Assembly: GCA_009602735.1 (NCBI GenBank)
Contig: WELA01000401.1
Location: forward strand, 6,581 to 36,332
DNA: 29,752 bases
Reading direction: 5' to 3'
From: Mesotaenium endlicherianum
Lineage: Eukaryota > Streptophyta > Zygnematophyceae > Zygnematales > Mesotaeniaceae
Part shown: one piece after another, positions 10,109 to 20,746 of the stretch
Layout: every line of letters begins with the position of its first letter
Position numbering within the stretch: position 1 is the first letter of the stretch
Notes under the pieces: generated by a model
Seen by the model: the letters and a program-made list of their open reading frames with translations, nothing else
Databases searched by the model: none
What the model was told of the DNA's origin: nothing
Position numbers and translations under genes: made by a program

Positions 10109-11769
10109 ATGACTGAGAAGTCGGAACTTAAGAGGAAGAGAAGAGCGGAAGAGGCACATGCAGAATACTTGCAATTCTGTGGCGACATCGAATCATCCTC
10201 CATCTCCGCTCGGGAACCACAACAACTCCAACAACAGCGGGAGGCACAAAAGAAGGAGGAGGAGGAGGAGGAGCAGGCCAAGCTGAGGCAGGAAGAACTG
10301 CACAAAAAAGCTGCAGAGGAGGCCAAGAAGGCGGAAGAGGAGAGGCAAGCTGAGGAGAGGCGGAAGCAGCAGGCTGACAAAGAAGAACAGAGGAGAATCA
10401 GCAGCTACCGCTACACAGTGCTGGGCAAGGGCTTTGATCTACTGGAGGAGGCCTTCAAGTTTGCCCAGAGAAGTCGCAGTGAGGCACAGCAGGACATCCT
10501 GCACAGGGAAGTGGAGACATCTGAGACTTCGACAAGTATATAGAGGTCAGCACAGGACTCCTCCTCTACCACGATTATGCCGGGATGGTAGGATATACGG
10601 TTAGAGAGGCCAAGGCAATGGCCCAAGTGAATGAGGAAGGAGCTGTATCAATTCCGGGTATCTGGGGGAAAGATAGGGTCATCAGGATGATCCCTATGGA
10701 CGCGGACAGCTTTAAGGACTCTACATCCCATAACAGGTTCAAGGCCATGTATAATGAGGTGGAATGAAGGAGCTGGGAATTCTTGGCGAAGGAGACCAGT
10801 CAGCTCGACTTCTCAGGGCATTGGTACCCTTGTACTCTGAAAAGGACAGACCCTGCCTTCTTCCAAAAGCCCATCGATTGGCGGTGGATGACCATCAACA
10901 TGAGGGACCAGCAAAATGACAAGGCAAGGGAGGAAGACTTTCTAACAGACCTACAGGAGAACATCGTGTTGCCTCCTCATATTGTAACTTGGGACCTAAG
11001 ATTGGATGGAGTAAGAGACTGCATGAGCCAAGAAATGCAGGAGGAGAGGAGCAGGGCCCGAGAGTCTTTCTCTAAAGGGAAGCACGTTTATGCCAAATGG
11101 GCAAGCAAGCAGGGAGAAAAGGACCTGTATGCGGTCCGGACTCAACAGCCCCCACCAACACCCAAAAGGGGAAGGTCAGTGGGGTATTCTTTCTCTCGGG
11201 AAGAGCTGGAGCAGCTGACGAAGGAGACCCCAGCAATCTCAGAGGAGCCAGGGGAAGGAGAGGAGGAGGGGTCAGAGGAAAAAGAAGAGGAAGGCGAGGA
11301 GGAGGACACTAGCCGCGCTGTGTTCCTGACACCTGCCACATCCCCTGTAAGGGAGAAGACTGGGTTGGCCCTGCATCAGCTCGCTAAAGAAGAAGATATC
11401 ACTTGGCTGGGAATTACCAGTGGACAGAGCCCATCTGCAGGCACAGAGTCCTAGTCAGACAGGGCAGACAGGAGGGCTGCTAGAGAAATAGCCAGAGGCC
11501 TGCCGGCATCTCCCTCGCAGAGAGGGCATGTGCCCTTGGCTCATGTCATGCAATATCCTTCTGGGATGCCGGTATATGTACCTGTCTGTTTGAGGGCTGC
11601 CCAGGAGAAGGCTGCCTCCAATCAATTTTAGACTGTGCAGGAGGAAACAGCCCAGTTACTGCGTTCTCCCCGGGGCCCCTACGCGGATCCCCCAGGCTTT
11701 AGGAGACTCCAAGACAGGAGGAGGTCTGGCTCCCCTGACCATAAGGCCCCAGGGACATCTCCCTCCTAA
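10109..11769 (+). pseudogene. ORF3 of element A1, unknown protein downstream of pol
   Basis: I do not recognise this protein. It starts MTEKSELKRKRRAEE at 10109. The first third is a charged Glu/Lys/Gln-rich segment likely to form a coiled coil. A conserved middle follows, with motifs GYTVREAKAMAQ, HWYPCTL, DWRWMTIN and VLPPHI. A basic Pro-rich patch (PPTPKRGRS) and a long acidic Glu run come next. No signal peptide, membrane segment, catalytic motif or zinc finger is visible, so it is not a typical envelope protein. A one-base deletion near 10530 shifts the frame, and TGA 10765-10767 replaces an AGA of A2. TAG 11452-11454 is shared with A2, and beyond it the frame stays open to 11767-11769 except for TAG 11629-11631 (A2 has CAG). 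Confidence 0.8.
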
Positions 11770-11945
11770 TGGCAGCAGGCTGAGGGTGGAAGGGACAGCA
11801 CGCTGTTACTAGTGATCCCCACCGTTAGGTATCAGTGTTGAAGCAAAAGGTGGTGGGAGGCAGATCAGTACTTTCAGCTAGAGGAACTATGTACCCAGTG
11901 TTAGTGTTGTAGGGTTTAGGGTTTCGAGGCAACAATAGGAGGGAT
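11770..11945 (+). other. 3' untranslated region and polypurine tract of A1
   Basis: This short non-coding stretch ends in the purine-rich AATAGGAGGGA directly before the TG of LTR2. Such a tract normally primes plus-strand DNA synthesis. It is less regular than the TTGGAGGGA found at the matching place in A2. About 100 bases here are absent from A2. Confidence 0.75.
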
Positions 11946-12665
11946 TGTGATGAATCGGAATATCGGTTGACATCATATTCATTTAAATAATATAGTTAAA
12001 TAAGTTCAACCTGCTGAACTCTAGTTAACGATCAATCTGCTGGACTTTATATTTAATATCAGTTTAATGACTCGGCCGGAAGTAGCAGGCTGATGTCACC
12101 TTAAGTCAGCTTGCTGACACATTCTTTGACAGCCAGCTGACTTCCGTACTCGGTAGCAGCGAACTGCCTCGATATGCATCTAAGTGTGGTGTGCTAGATA
12201 AATGGCCAGATGACATCCCTATGATGGATGGCGATTCGGGATGATGGGAGATGGCGGTGGATTTGGTTAACCGAGGTCCTACCAACGTGGTTAACTCCCG
12301 GGTAGGCGGTGCCATCGCACTGACCGTTGAACAGTAAACTCATTCCATGTACATATGCTAGGCATTGCTCTCGAGTTCGGCATTCGGAAACGAGGCCAAC
12401 TCTCTTGTACAGCTTACTGAGAGAGATCTGAATCCAAGGCGAGAAGCCATTGATACGCACTGTCTTCTAACCTTGCTTATGTATGAGTTTACTGATTTGC
12501 ATTATTGATGCTAGTTTACTCGCATTTGACTTACGAGTATTATACACTGCTAGTGTGTTGTCCTTTGCCGTTTAACCAGTTAACGGAAATACCATAAAGA
12601 TTACTTGCTGATATAAAGATCTTTATTAATTGTTAATCGCCTATTTGGTAAGTCGATTCATTTCA
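11946..12665 (+). mobile_element. LTR2, shared LTR between A1 and A2
   Basis: This 720-bp LTR runs from TGTGATGAATC to ATTCATTTCA. It serves as 3' LTR of A1 and 5' LTR of A2. It matches LTR3 closely, except for about a dozen differences in its first 150 bases. TATAAA is at 12612-12617, 48 bp before the end. Confidence 0.95.
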
Positions 12666-12666
12666 G

Positions 12667-12680
12667 TGGTATCGGAGCAG
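12667..12680 (+). other. primer-binding site of A2 (initiator tRNA-Met)
   Basis: TGGTATCGGAGCAG follows the LTR after a single G. It has one mismatch to the TGGTATCAGAGC primer site common in plant retroelements. The gag ATG is 20 bases downstream. Confidence 0.9.
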
Positions 12681-12699
12681 TTATCACAGTCTTCTTTGT

Positions 12700-14178
12700 A
12701 TGGTAAGGACAAGGTCTCAAACTAGCAACTCTTTAGACATGGAGAACCAGGATAACGAGAATGTCAAAAACCAGGCGGAAAGCCATGTAGCGGGAACCCG
12801 TACCTATTCTGAAGCAGTAGCAGATACTGCAGCTAGAGAGGCTGCAGATGAGGCAGCTGCTATTGCCGCAGTCGCAGCACAGCAAGCTGAGGAGGAGAGA
12901 GCCAGATTAGAGGCTGAACAACTAGCAAAGGCCGCTGAAGATACAAAAAGGAGGAAAGGACAGCCAGCTGACGAGCACACTGTCGAGGAACTCATGGCAT
13001 CAAGGGCCAATGTTCTGAACCCACCTCCTGCTGTACAACTTAATGTACCCCTAGGTCAAACACGTGACCGGCTGAATGCGGCAGGAATTGCTGCTGCAGG
13101 AGCGAGAGGGACTGTTGAGGACACTACTCAGCGAGTAGATGCCAATGCTGCTGCTGCTTTTGCTAGACTACCACCCCAGAATGTAGACTTGGGAGCATTG
13201 TTCGTTCAAATGCAGTCGCAAATGGCGACCATGTATCAATCCCAGTTGGAGGACAAAAGAATCATAATGTCTCTACTGCAGGACAAAGACCAACTGGGGT
13301 CTCAAACCACTAGTGGTGGTGGCCGAGGGCCTAGTAAGCCCAAGCCAAAACCTCCCCAGGAATATGATCCTGAGGGAAACACAAAATATTACCTGATCAA
13401 GTTTCTCGCGGATGTTGAGCAGTGGCTGGAGAACTACCCAGAACTGCAAGATTACGAGAAGGTCAGGCACACCGGTGCGCTACTGAAAGGCAGTGCCGCA
13501 GACTGGTGGCTTTACTGGAAGGAAGAGCGTAAGGCTCGGCAACTCGGTGACCCTACGTGGGTAGAGTTTGTCGAGAAGTTGCATGAGAAGTTTGATGTCA
13601 TCAACCAGCAGGAGAAAGCTATCTATGCGATGATCTCCCTGACACTGAAGCAGACCACTTCAGTTGCTGAGTTTGCTCAAAAGTTCCAAGAGAACATGAT
13701 GAAGCAGCCTGATTTGCCAGAACGGTATAGGATAGCATACTTCAGGTATGGCTTGAAATCCGAGGTCTCTGGTCATTTTGCTGAGAAAAAGTATGAGAAA
13801 CTGGCTGACTTGATCCAGGATGCTGACGCCTGGGATCAGCAGCAGTTCAATCACAAGCGCCAGAGTAACGCTTTGGTGTCTAAGATTGTCAAAAAGCCCC
13901 ACGGTTCCTACAATGCAGTTGAAGGAGACCAGGCTGAGGATAATCAGGGTGATGAATATGAGTATGAGTACAATGCTATTCAGTCTAGAGGTAGAGGTGG
14001 TCCCTCTCGAGGTGGCTATGGAAGGGGTGGTGGTAGGACTAAGCCGAGACCAGCCTCAGCAAAATCTACTTGCTACCATTGTCAGCAGAAAGGCCACTAC
14101 AGAGAACAGTGTCCGGTCAAGCACCTGCCTAAGGTCGAGAGAAAAGACCAGCCTTTAAAAGACAGCAACAGTCAGTAA
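12700..14178 (+). CDS. gag: intact Gag polyprotein of element A2
   Basis: This 492-residue frame is the only full-length retroelement protein in the window. Gag forms the cytoplasmic particle in which the element RNA is reverse transcribed. From the N-terminus it has a basic start ([11 protein letters not shown]), and an Ala/Glu/Gln-rich helical segment at about 40-95. A capsid-like region at about 225-400 has the motifs [26 protein letters not shown] and [22 protein letters not shown] repeats occupy about 428-447, and a CCHC zinc knuckle ([14 protein letters not shown]) residues 458-471. The ATG is chosen because it follows the primer site and aligns in all copies. The stop TAA at 14176-14178 lies inside the predicted frameshift hairpin, so most ribosomes would make Gag and a minority Gag-Pol. 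Codons show no premature stop, unlike the A0 and A1 copies. Confidence 0.95.
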   Translation: MVRTRSQTSNSLDMENQDNENVKNQAESHVAGTRTYSEAVADTAAREAADEAAAIAAVAAQQAEEERARLEAEQLAKAAEDTKRRKGQPADEHTVEELMASRANVLNPPPAVQLNVPLGQTRDRLNAAGIAAAGARGTVEDTTQRVDANAAAAFARLPPQNVDLGALFVQMQSQMATMYQSQLEDKRIIMSLLQDKDQLGSQTTSGGGRGPSKPKPKPPQEYDPEGNTKYYLIKFLADVEQWLENYPELQDYEKVRHTGALLKGSAADWWLYWKEERKARQLGDPTWVEFVEKLHEKFDVINQQEKAIYAMISLTLKQTTSVAEFAQKFQENMMKQPDLPERYRIAYFRYGLKSEVSGHFAEKKYEKLADLIQDADAWDQQQFNHKRQSNALVSKIVKKPHGSYNAVEGDQAEDNQGDEYEYEYNAIQSRGRGGPSRGGYGRGGGRTKPRPASAKSTCYHCQQKGHYREQCPVKHLPKVERKDQPLKDSNSQ

Positions 14179-14195
14179 TCCAGTCTACTGACTGT
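14154..14195 (+). promoter_or_regulatory. -1 ribosomal frameshift signal between gag and pol
   Basis: The heptamer T TTA AAA (14154-14160) is in the gag frame and fits the X XXY YYZ rule. After a 7-base spacer, ACAGTCAGTA (14168-14177) is perfectly complementary to TACTGACTGT (14186-14195) with an 8-base loop. The pol frame is exactly -1 to gag and is open from 14133, just after a TAA at 14130-14132. All three parts of a classical frameshift signal therefore lie in the short gag-pol overlap. The heptamer is kept in A1 (5939) and A0 (21672). Confidence 0.8.
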
Positions 14196-17100
14196 GAGGA
14201 TGCTAGAGATAGTGAGTCGTCACTAGCTGCCCTCGTAGCAGGTATTATGGGTCCTGCTGAACTGGATTCACTATGCATGCCTGACAACCAGATAAAGGAG
14301 ACCATCAGCAATATAGACGTCCAGAGAGTGCACACTCTGGATGCTCTTGTTCCACCTGATGTCCAACATTTCTTTGCTACGTCAGGAGAACAATGCGAAA
14401 GTCAGGAAAAGACAGTCCCCCCTATCCTACTGCATTGCATGATTGCAGGTAGGAAGGTGAGGGCATTTGTTGACGGAGGGGCGTCACATACTTTTATCCA
14501 CAAGGACTTAGTTAAGCGGCTAAGGCTGCCTACTGTCACCCAAGGGAATAGAAAAATATTCCTTGGAGATGCCTCAAGTATCCCGGGAGGAGTTATAACC
14601 AAGCCTATTGAGGTCCAGTTAGGTTCTGGCATTGCAGTTCTAACTGAAACGCTTACATTTGAGGTACTCAACACTGGCTTTTATGATCTCGTGCTAGGCA
14701 GGTCCTGGCTTAATAGACATCAAGCTGAAGTGTGTTGGAGCAGAGGTACAGTTAAAGTGAGAGGAGCCAGTGATGGGCAGACTGACTTGGCACCCACCAG
14801 TGCTCTTCCTCTTGTCCTGTGTGGATGGCAAATGAAGGAAAAGAAGAGGCTTCCAGAAGGATGCAAGTTGCTGAATGCAATGGAGTTCGTCAAAAGCTGG
14901 AACCAGAAGGAAGACAGAATGTTCTGTCTGCTGCTAAGAGAGGTACCTCCTCAACCTGAAGAAGTGGTTGAGAAAAAGGTAAGCCCTCCGGAGCACCCTA
15001 CTGCTGCAAAATTTGTTGCTCAGTACACGGATGTATTTAATATGCCTCCAGGACTACCCCCTAAGAGGGAAGTTGATCATAGGATTGATTTATTACCTGG
15101 GAGTCAGCCACCTTGGCAACGCACGTATGGCTTGTCTTATGTGGAGAGCGAGGAGTTGAAAACACAGATTGCAGAGCTTGAGGAAAATGGTTATATTTCT
15201 CCCAGGAAATCACCTTACGGCGCACCCATCCTATTTGTTAAGAAAAAGGATGGCACTATGCGGATGTGTGTGGATTTCAGAGCCTTGAACAGAATTACAG
15301 TAAAGAACAAGTATGCTTTACCCACGATCAAGGACTTGCTTGATACCCTGTCTGGTGCTAAGGTGTTCAGTAAGAAGATCTCAAGAGTGGTTATCATCAA
15401 ATCAGAATTGCTGAGGGGGATGAACACAAGACTGCTTCCGTACACGTTATGGACACTATGAGTTCAACGTGATGCCATTTGGACTGACAAATGCTCCTGC
15501 CACCTTCAAGGGTGCTATGAATGACATTTTCAGACCTTATTTCGATAAGTTTGTGCAAATTTTCCTGGATTATATTTTAATTTTCTCTAAAGATGAAGCT
15601 CAGCACGCTGAACACTTAAAGACAGTCCTGGACACTCTAAGAACGAATCTCTTATATGCTAAAATGAGCAAGTGTGATTTCTTTAAAGACAGTATTGAAC
15701 TCTTAGGCCACGTTGTCAGTAAAGAGGGCATCAGTGTGGATCCTAAGAAAGTCCAGACCATAAGGGACTGGCCAGTACCACAGTCAATCTCTGAAGTTAG
15801 ATCCTTCCTCGGGTTGGCTAACTACTAAAGGAGATTTATTGAGAATTATTCCACAAAGGCCAGTAAACTGACTGGCCTTACTAAGAAAGACATAGGGTAT
15901 GTGTGGGGGGAAGAGCAGCAGGCTGCCTTCCAGACCCTTAAAGATGCCCTTTGTTTTGCCCCAGTGCTAGCTGTGTTTGACCCCAGCAAACCGGTGTAGG
16001 TGGTTACTGATGCCTCTGACTTTGCCATGGGTGCTATTTTGTTGCAGCCTGCTGACAAAACCACAAAGGATGGTAAGGTACGGCAGGAGTGGCATCCTGT
16101 GTTGTAGGAGTCTATGAAATTTAATCCAGCGGAGATTAATTACTCAGTGCATGATAAAGAGCTGCTAGCTATCATTCATGTGCTCAAACAGTGGAGAGCA
16201 TACTTACATGGTAAAGCTTTTAAGGTGATTACAGATCATCTAGCTCTGACCCACTTTCAGAAGAAGTCCAAGCTGTCGAGGAGGGAGAACCGCTGGAGCC
16301 AGATGCTGGAGCAGTTCCAAGTCCAGATCGACTACAAACCAAGGAAGTTGAATCCTGCTGATGCACTCTCTAGAAGACCTGACTTGCAAGAAAGGAACTT
16401 TAGTCAGCATGCTGTAGATAAAGTCCTGTGTGCACTCACTTCACTAAAGGTGAAAAAGTCCTTCCTTGAACAACTTAGGAAAGCCTACCTTTCTGACCCA
16501 ACATTTGAGCCCAGCCCCACTACTGGTGTGTGTCGTGCTACTGCACTCGGGTATAAGCTCAAGGGAGGGGTCTGGGTGACTGAAACCACTTCAGGCAGGC
16601 TGAAGCTGGTCATTCCTAATAATTTGGAAATAAGGTCTCTCTTACTGAGTCAAGCTCATGACAGTCTCCTGGGTGGACATTTGGGGCAGGCCAAAACTGT
16701 TGGCAAACTGGCAAAACATTATCATTGGGAGGGGTTACCCCGGGAGGTCTTGAAATATGTCAAGTCTTGTGACCAGTGTCAAAGTAATAAGTCTCGGCAC
16801 ACACCACCCGGAGGTCTCTTGCAACCACTGCCCATCCCAGCTGGACGCTAGGAAACTATATCCATGGACTGGGTGGTCTCACTACCAAGAATTGCCAATG
16901 GGCATGATTCAATATTGGTAGTTGTGGATAAATTGACAAAAATGGTCATTTTTATCCCCACAGCTGTCAAAGTGACTGCACTCGAAACAGCGAGACAATT
17001 CTACAACCATGTAGTATGCCAACATGGGCTCCCTTATAATATCATCTCAGACAGAGACTCAAAATTTACCTCTAAGTTCTGGAGAGCTTTAATGGGGTTA

Positions 17101-17959
17101 ATGGGAGTCAATAGCTGCTCAGCACAGCAAACCACCCTCAGACTGATGGGCAGACTGTAAGAACTAACCGAGTTCTGCAGGAGGTGCTGAGAGCATATAT
17201 TAACCAAAAACAAGATAATTGGGATGACCTGTTGCCTCAAATTTAGTTTGCGGTCAACAATGCGGTGCACACGTCAACGGGCAAGACTCCTTTTGAACTC
17301 AGCCTGGGTAGAGTCCCTAAGTCTCCTTCAGATGTACTGGGGGAGTCTTTAACTGGCCCTGAAGGGATTGACAACCTGGTCTCCCTCCAGTTAACTCAGG
17401 AGTTTGCTGACACTCTGTCAGAGTTCCAACAAAACTGCACAAAACCCAAGACAACCAATAAAAATAGGCTAATCAACACCGTCGGGAGCTGACATTTTCT
17501 AAGGGCGATTTAGTCAAACTGCATTCTCAGCACCAGTACCTCCCTGGTGTGGTCAAGAAAAAGGTTGGCCCTGTCTGGGTCGGTCCATATTTGGTAGTGC
17601 GTCGTGTCGGTCAGAATGCTTACAAACTGAACATGTCAGCTGACTACAAGGGTCACCCGGTCTTTAATGTCTCCTTCCTGGAACCATACATCAAAGGTGA
17701 TACACTGTTCACAGGTCGGTTACCTGTCCAACCGGGACCGGTCCCCGCTGTCCGGGACGGCGACCCTAAGGAGTATGAGGTCGATGAGATTTTAGACGCT
17801 CGCTCGGTCCGTCGATCGTCTAAATATGTCATGAAGTACCTCATCCGATGGAAGGGTTACGATGCCTCTGGGGACACTTGGGAATTTAAAGACCAGCTGA
17901 CCAATGCCAAAGGGGCGTTGAAACGGTTCCACCTTCGGGCGGCTGGGGCACCTCCCTAA
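14161..17959 (+). pseudogene. pol of element A2 (PR-RT-RH-IN-chromodomain), inactive
   Basis: The pol frame is -1 to gag. The protease is at about 14400-14700 with active site [12 protein letters not shown] is at about 15060-15830, RNase H at 15850-16390 (Asp in TDASDFAMG, Glu in HDKELLA), the integrase finger and DDE core at about 16640-17200, and the chromodomain at about 17770-17930 (MKYLIRWKGYDASGDTWE). Pol is open up to about 15375. Two one-base deletions then fall near 15375 and 15435, flanking the RT fingers/palm. The catalytic FLDD box is FLDY (GAT to TAT at 15571-15573). Stops occur at 15826-15828, 15997-15999, 16105-16107, 16849-16851 and 17244-17246. The integrase Glu is Val (DGQTVR), and a one-base deletion near 17115 is shared with A1. 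The chromodomain is intact and would target histone marks. No enzymatic activity can remain beyond the protease. Confidence 0.93.
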
Positions 17960-18010
17960 CAGTCATTTCAGTTGACACGGGAAGGTGACAGGGGGTCCTG
18001 TCTCCATATA

Positions 18011-18072
18011 AGTTGGAGGGGGATGTGATAGTTGTGACAGCCAGCCCACCTTTAAAATTAAGTTGGAGGGAG
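18011..18072 (+). other. internal polypurine tracts and LTR-like start between pol and ORF3 (A2)
   Basis: AGTTGGAGGGGGA is followed by TGTGATAG at 18024, and a second AGTTGGAGGGAG lies at 18061. Position and sequence match the A1 copy at 9811-9900. A pyrimidine-rich leader of about 200 bases then precedes ORF3 in both copies. It may be the untranslated leader of a subgenomic ORF3 message, or a relic of an old LTR. Confidence 0.6.
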
Positions 18073-18273
18073 TGGTATTCTTTGATCACCATATTACACA
18101 CTCAACCTGCGCTCACACTCACTTGCTCTCTAACTCAATTTTCCCTTATATTCACTCACACCAGGTACTCCACACTAGGAACTCTCCCGATCGCGTTCCT
18201 CTTCATCGAGGGCACTCAGTAGCGGCAAAATATCGTGACTTCACTAACTGCATTGAGGTTATGATTGAGCAGG

Positions 18274-19940
18274 ATGACTCAAAAGTTGGAACTCAAGAGG
18301 AAGAGAAGGGCGGAAGAGGCACATGCAGAATACTTGCAATTCCGTGGAGACATCGAATCATCCTCCATCTCCGCTCGAATATCGCAACGACTCCAACAAC
18401 AGCGGGAGGCATAGAAGAAGAAGGAGGAGGAGGAACAGGCCAGACTGAGGCAGGAAGAACTGGACAAAAAAGCTGCAGAGGAGGCCAAGAAAGCAGAGGA
18501 GAAGAGGCAAGCTGAGGAGAAGCGGAAGCAGCAGGCTGAAGAAGAAGAACAGAGGAGAATCAGCAGCTACCGCTACACAGTGCTGGCAAAGGCTTTGATC
18601 TACTGGAGGAGGCCTTCAAGTATGCCCAGAGAAGTCGCAGTGAGTCGCAGAAGGAAATCCTCCAGAGGGAAGGGGGGACATCCTAAAACTTTGACAAATA
18701 TATAGGGGTCAGCACAGGGCTCCTCCTCTACCACGATTACGCCAGGATGGTAGGATATACGGTCAGAGAGGCCAAGGCAATGGCCCAGGTGAACGAAGCA
18801 GGGGCTGTCTCGATTCCTGGTATCTGGGAGGAAGATAGGGTCATCAGGATGAACCCCATGGACGCGGACAGCTTCAAGGACTCAACACCCCATAACAGGT
18901 TCAAGGCCATGTACAATGAGGTGGAGAGAAGGAGCTTGGAATTCTTGGCCAGGGAAACCAGTCAGCTAGACTTTGCAGGGCACTGGTACCCTTGTACTCT
19001 CAAAAAGACAGACGCTGCCTTCTTCCAAAAGCCCACTGATTGGCGGTGGATGACCATCAACATAAGGGACCAGCAGAATGACAGGGCGACGGATGAGGAT
19101 TTCCTGACAGACCTAAAGGGGAACATAGTATTGCCCCCTCACATTGCGGCTTGGGACCCAAGATTGGATGGAGTCAGAGACTGCATGAGCCAAGAGATGC
19201 AGGGGGACAGAAGAAGGGCCCGAGAGTCATTCTCCAAAGGGAAGCACGCTTATGCCAAATGGGCAAGTAAGCAGGGGGAAAAGGACCTCTATGCGGTTCG
19301 GACTCAGCAGCCCCCACCAGCACCCAAAAGGGGAAGGTCAGTAGGATATTCTTTTTCCCGGGAAGAGCTGGAGCTGCTGACAGAAGAGACCCCAGAAGTC
19401 TCAGAGGAACCCGGGGACGGAGAGGAGGAGGAGTCAGAGGAAGACGGGGAGGAAGGCGAGGAGGAGGACACTAGCCCCGCCGTGATTCTGACACCTGCCA
19501 CATCCCCTGTAAGGGAGAAGACGGGGTGGGCCCAGCAGCAACTCGCTCAAGAGGAGGATATCACTTGGCTGGGGACTGCCAGAGGACAGAGCCCATCTCC
19601 AGGCAAGGAGACTTAGTCAGACAGGGCAAACAGGAGGGCTGCTCGGGAGATAGCCAGAGGCCTGCCAGCATCTCCTTCGCAGAGAGGGCATGTACCATTA
19701 GCTCATGTCATGCAACATCTTTCTGGGATGCCGGTATACGTACCTGTCAGTTTGAGGGCTGCCCAGGAGAAGGCTGCCTCGCTTCAATTTCAGACTGTGC
19801 AGGAGGAAACAGCCCAGCTACTGCGTTCTCCGCCGGGTCCTTACACGGAACCTCCCTCTTTGACAGGCTTCAGAAGACCCCAAGACAGGAGGAGGTCTTG
19901 CTCCCCTGAGTATAGGGCCTCAGGGACATCTCCCTCTTAA
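18274..19940 (+). pseudogene. ORF3 of element A2, unknown protein downstream of pol
   Basis: This is the partner of the A1 copy and keeps the same length to the shared TAG (19614-19616), after which the frame is open to TAA 19938-19940. Breaks are a TAG at 18412-18414, a one-base deletion near 18586 and a TAA near 18682; from 18683 to 19616 the frame is clean. The charged N-terminal third looks like a coiled coil. The middle has conserved Trp-rich motifs (HWYPCTLKK, DWRWMTINIRDQQ). The C-terminal part has a basic PAPKRGRS patch that could be a nuclear signal, then an acidic Glu/Asp tract. In a 62-codon stretch from 18747, A1 and A2 differ by 13 silent, 5 missense and 1 nonsense change by my count, as expected for a protein once under selection. 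I infer an accessory retroelement protein of unknown role; capture from a host gene is possible. Confidence 0.8.
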
Positions 19941-20025
19941 TGGCAGTAGGCTGGGGACGGAAGGGACAGCACGCTGTTATTAGTGTTAGTGTTGTCGAGG
20001 CGACAACATGATAAGTTGGAGGGAT
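19941..20025 (+). other. 3' untranslated region and polypurine tract of A2
   Basis: This short spacer after ORF3 ends in AAGTTGGAGGGA directly before the TG of LTR3. That is the expected plus-strand primer. The same purine string occurs twice more inside the element, between pol and ORF3. Confidence 0.8.
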
Positions 20026-20746
20026 TGTAATGAATCAGTATATTGGTTGACATAATATTCATTTAAATAATATAGTTAAATAAGTTCAGCCTGCTGAACT
20101 CTACTTAATGATCAGTCCGCTGGACTTTATATTTAATATCAATTTAATGACTCGGCCGGAAGTAGCAGGCTGATGTCACCTTAAGTCAGCTTGCTGACAC
20201 ATTCTTTGACAGCCAGCTGACTTCCGTACTCGGTAGCAGCAAACTGCCTCGATATGCATCTATGTGTGGTATGCTAGATGAATGGCCAGATGACATCCCT
20301 ATGATGGATGTCGATTCTGGTTGATGGGAGATGGCGGTGGGTTTGGTTAACCGAGGTCCTACTAACATGGTTAACTCCCGGGTAGGCGGTGCCATCGCAC
20401 TGACCGTTGAACAGTAAACTCATTCCATATACATATGCTAGGCATTGCTCTCGAGTTCGGCATTCGGAACCGAGGCCAACTCTCTTGTATAGCTTACTGA
20501 GAGAGATCTGAATCCAAGGCGAGAAGCCATTGATACGCACTGTCTTCTAACCCTGCTTATGTATGAGTTTACTGATTTGCATTATTGATGCTAGTTTACT
20601 CGCATTTGACTTACGAGTATTATACACTGCTAGTGTGTTGTCCTTTGCCGTTTAACCAGTTAACGAAAAATACCATAAAGATTACTTGCTGATATAAAGA
20701 TCTTTATTAATTGTTAATCGCCTATTTGGTAAGTCGATTCATTTCA
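20026..20746 (+). mobile_element. LTR3, 3' LTR of element A2
   Basis: This 721-bp LTR runs from TGTAATGAATC to GATTCATTTCA and closely matches LTR2. TATAAA is at 20693-20698, 48 bp before the end. It is followed directly by an LTR fragment instead of unique DNA. Confidence 0.95.

Larger units (their letters stand above)
11946..20746 (+). mobile_element. Ty3/Gypsy chromovirus A2 (LTR2-gag-pol-ORF3-LTR3)
   Basis: This 8.8-kb element is complete in layout: LTR2 (11946-12665), primer site, intact gag, frameshift signal, pol with chromodomain, internal purine tracts, ORF3, purine tract and LTR3 (20026-20746). It is the best preserved copy in the window. No clean 5-bp target duplication flanks it (TGGAGGGAT-like bases on the left, GTCTT on the right). 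This agrees with an origin or reshaping by recombination within the array. Confidence 0.9.

Noticed and set aside
10054..10380. Ser/Cys/Leu-rich minus-strand frame (also 18279-18488 and 19304-19501)
   Set aside because: It is the antisense shadow of the Glu/Lys-rich part of ORF3.
10109..11454. ORF3 as a retroviral-type envelope gene
   Set aside because: It sits in the env position, but no signal peptide, membrane-spanning stretch or cysteine pattern is visible; the protein is highly charged.
11909..11924. Two telomere-like units (TTTAGGG type)
   Set aside because: Only two units are present in a retroelement 3' UTR, which is too few for an interstitial telomere array.
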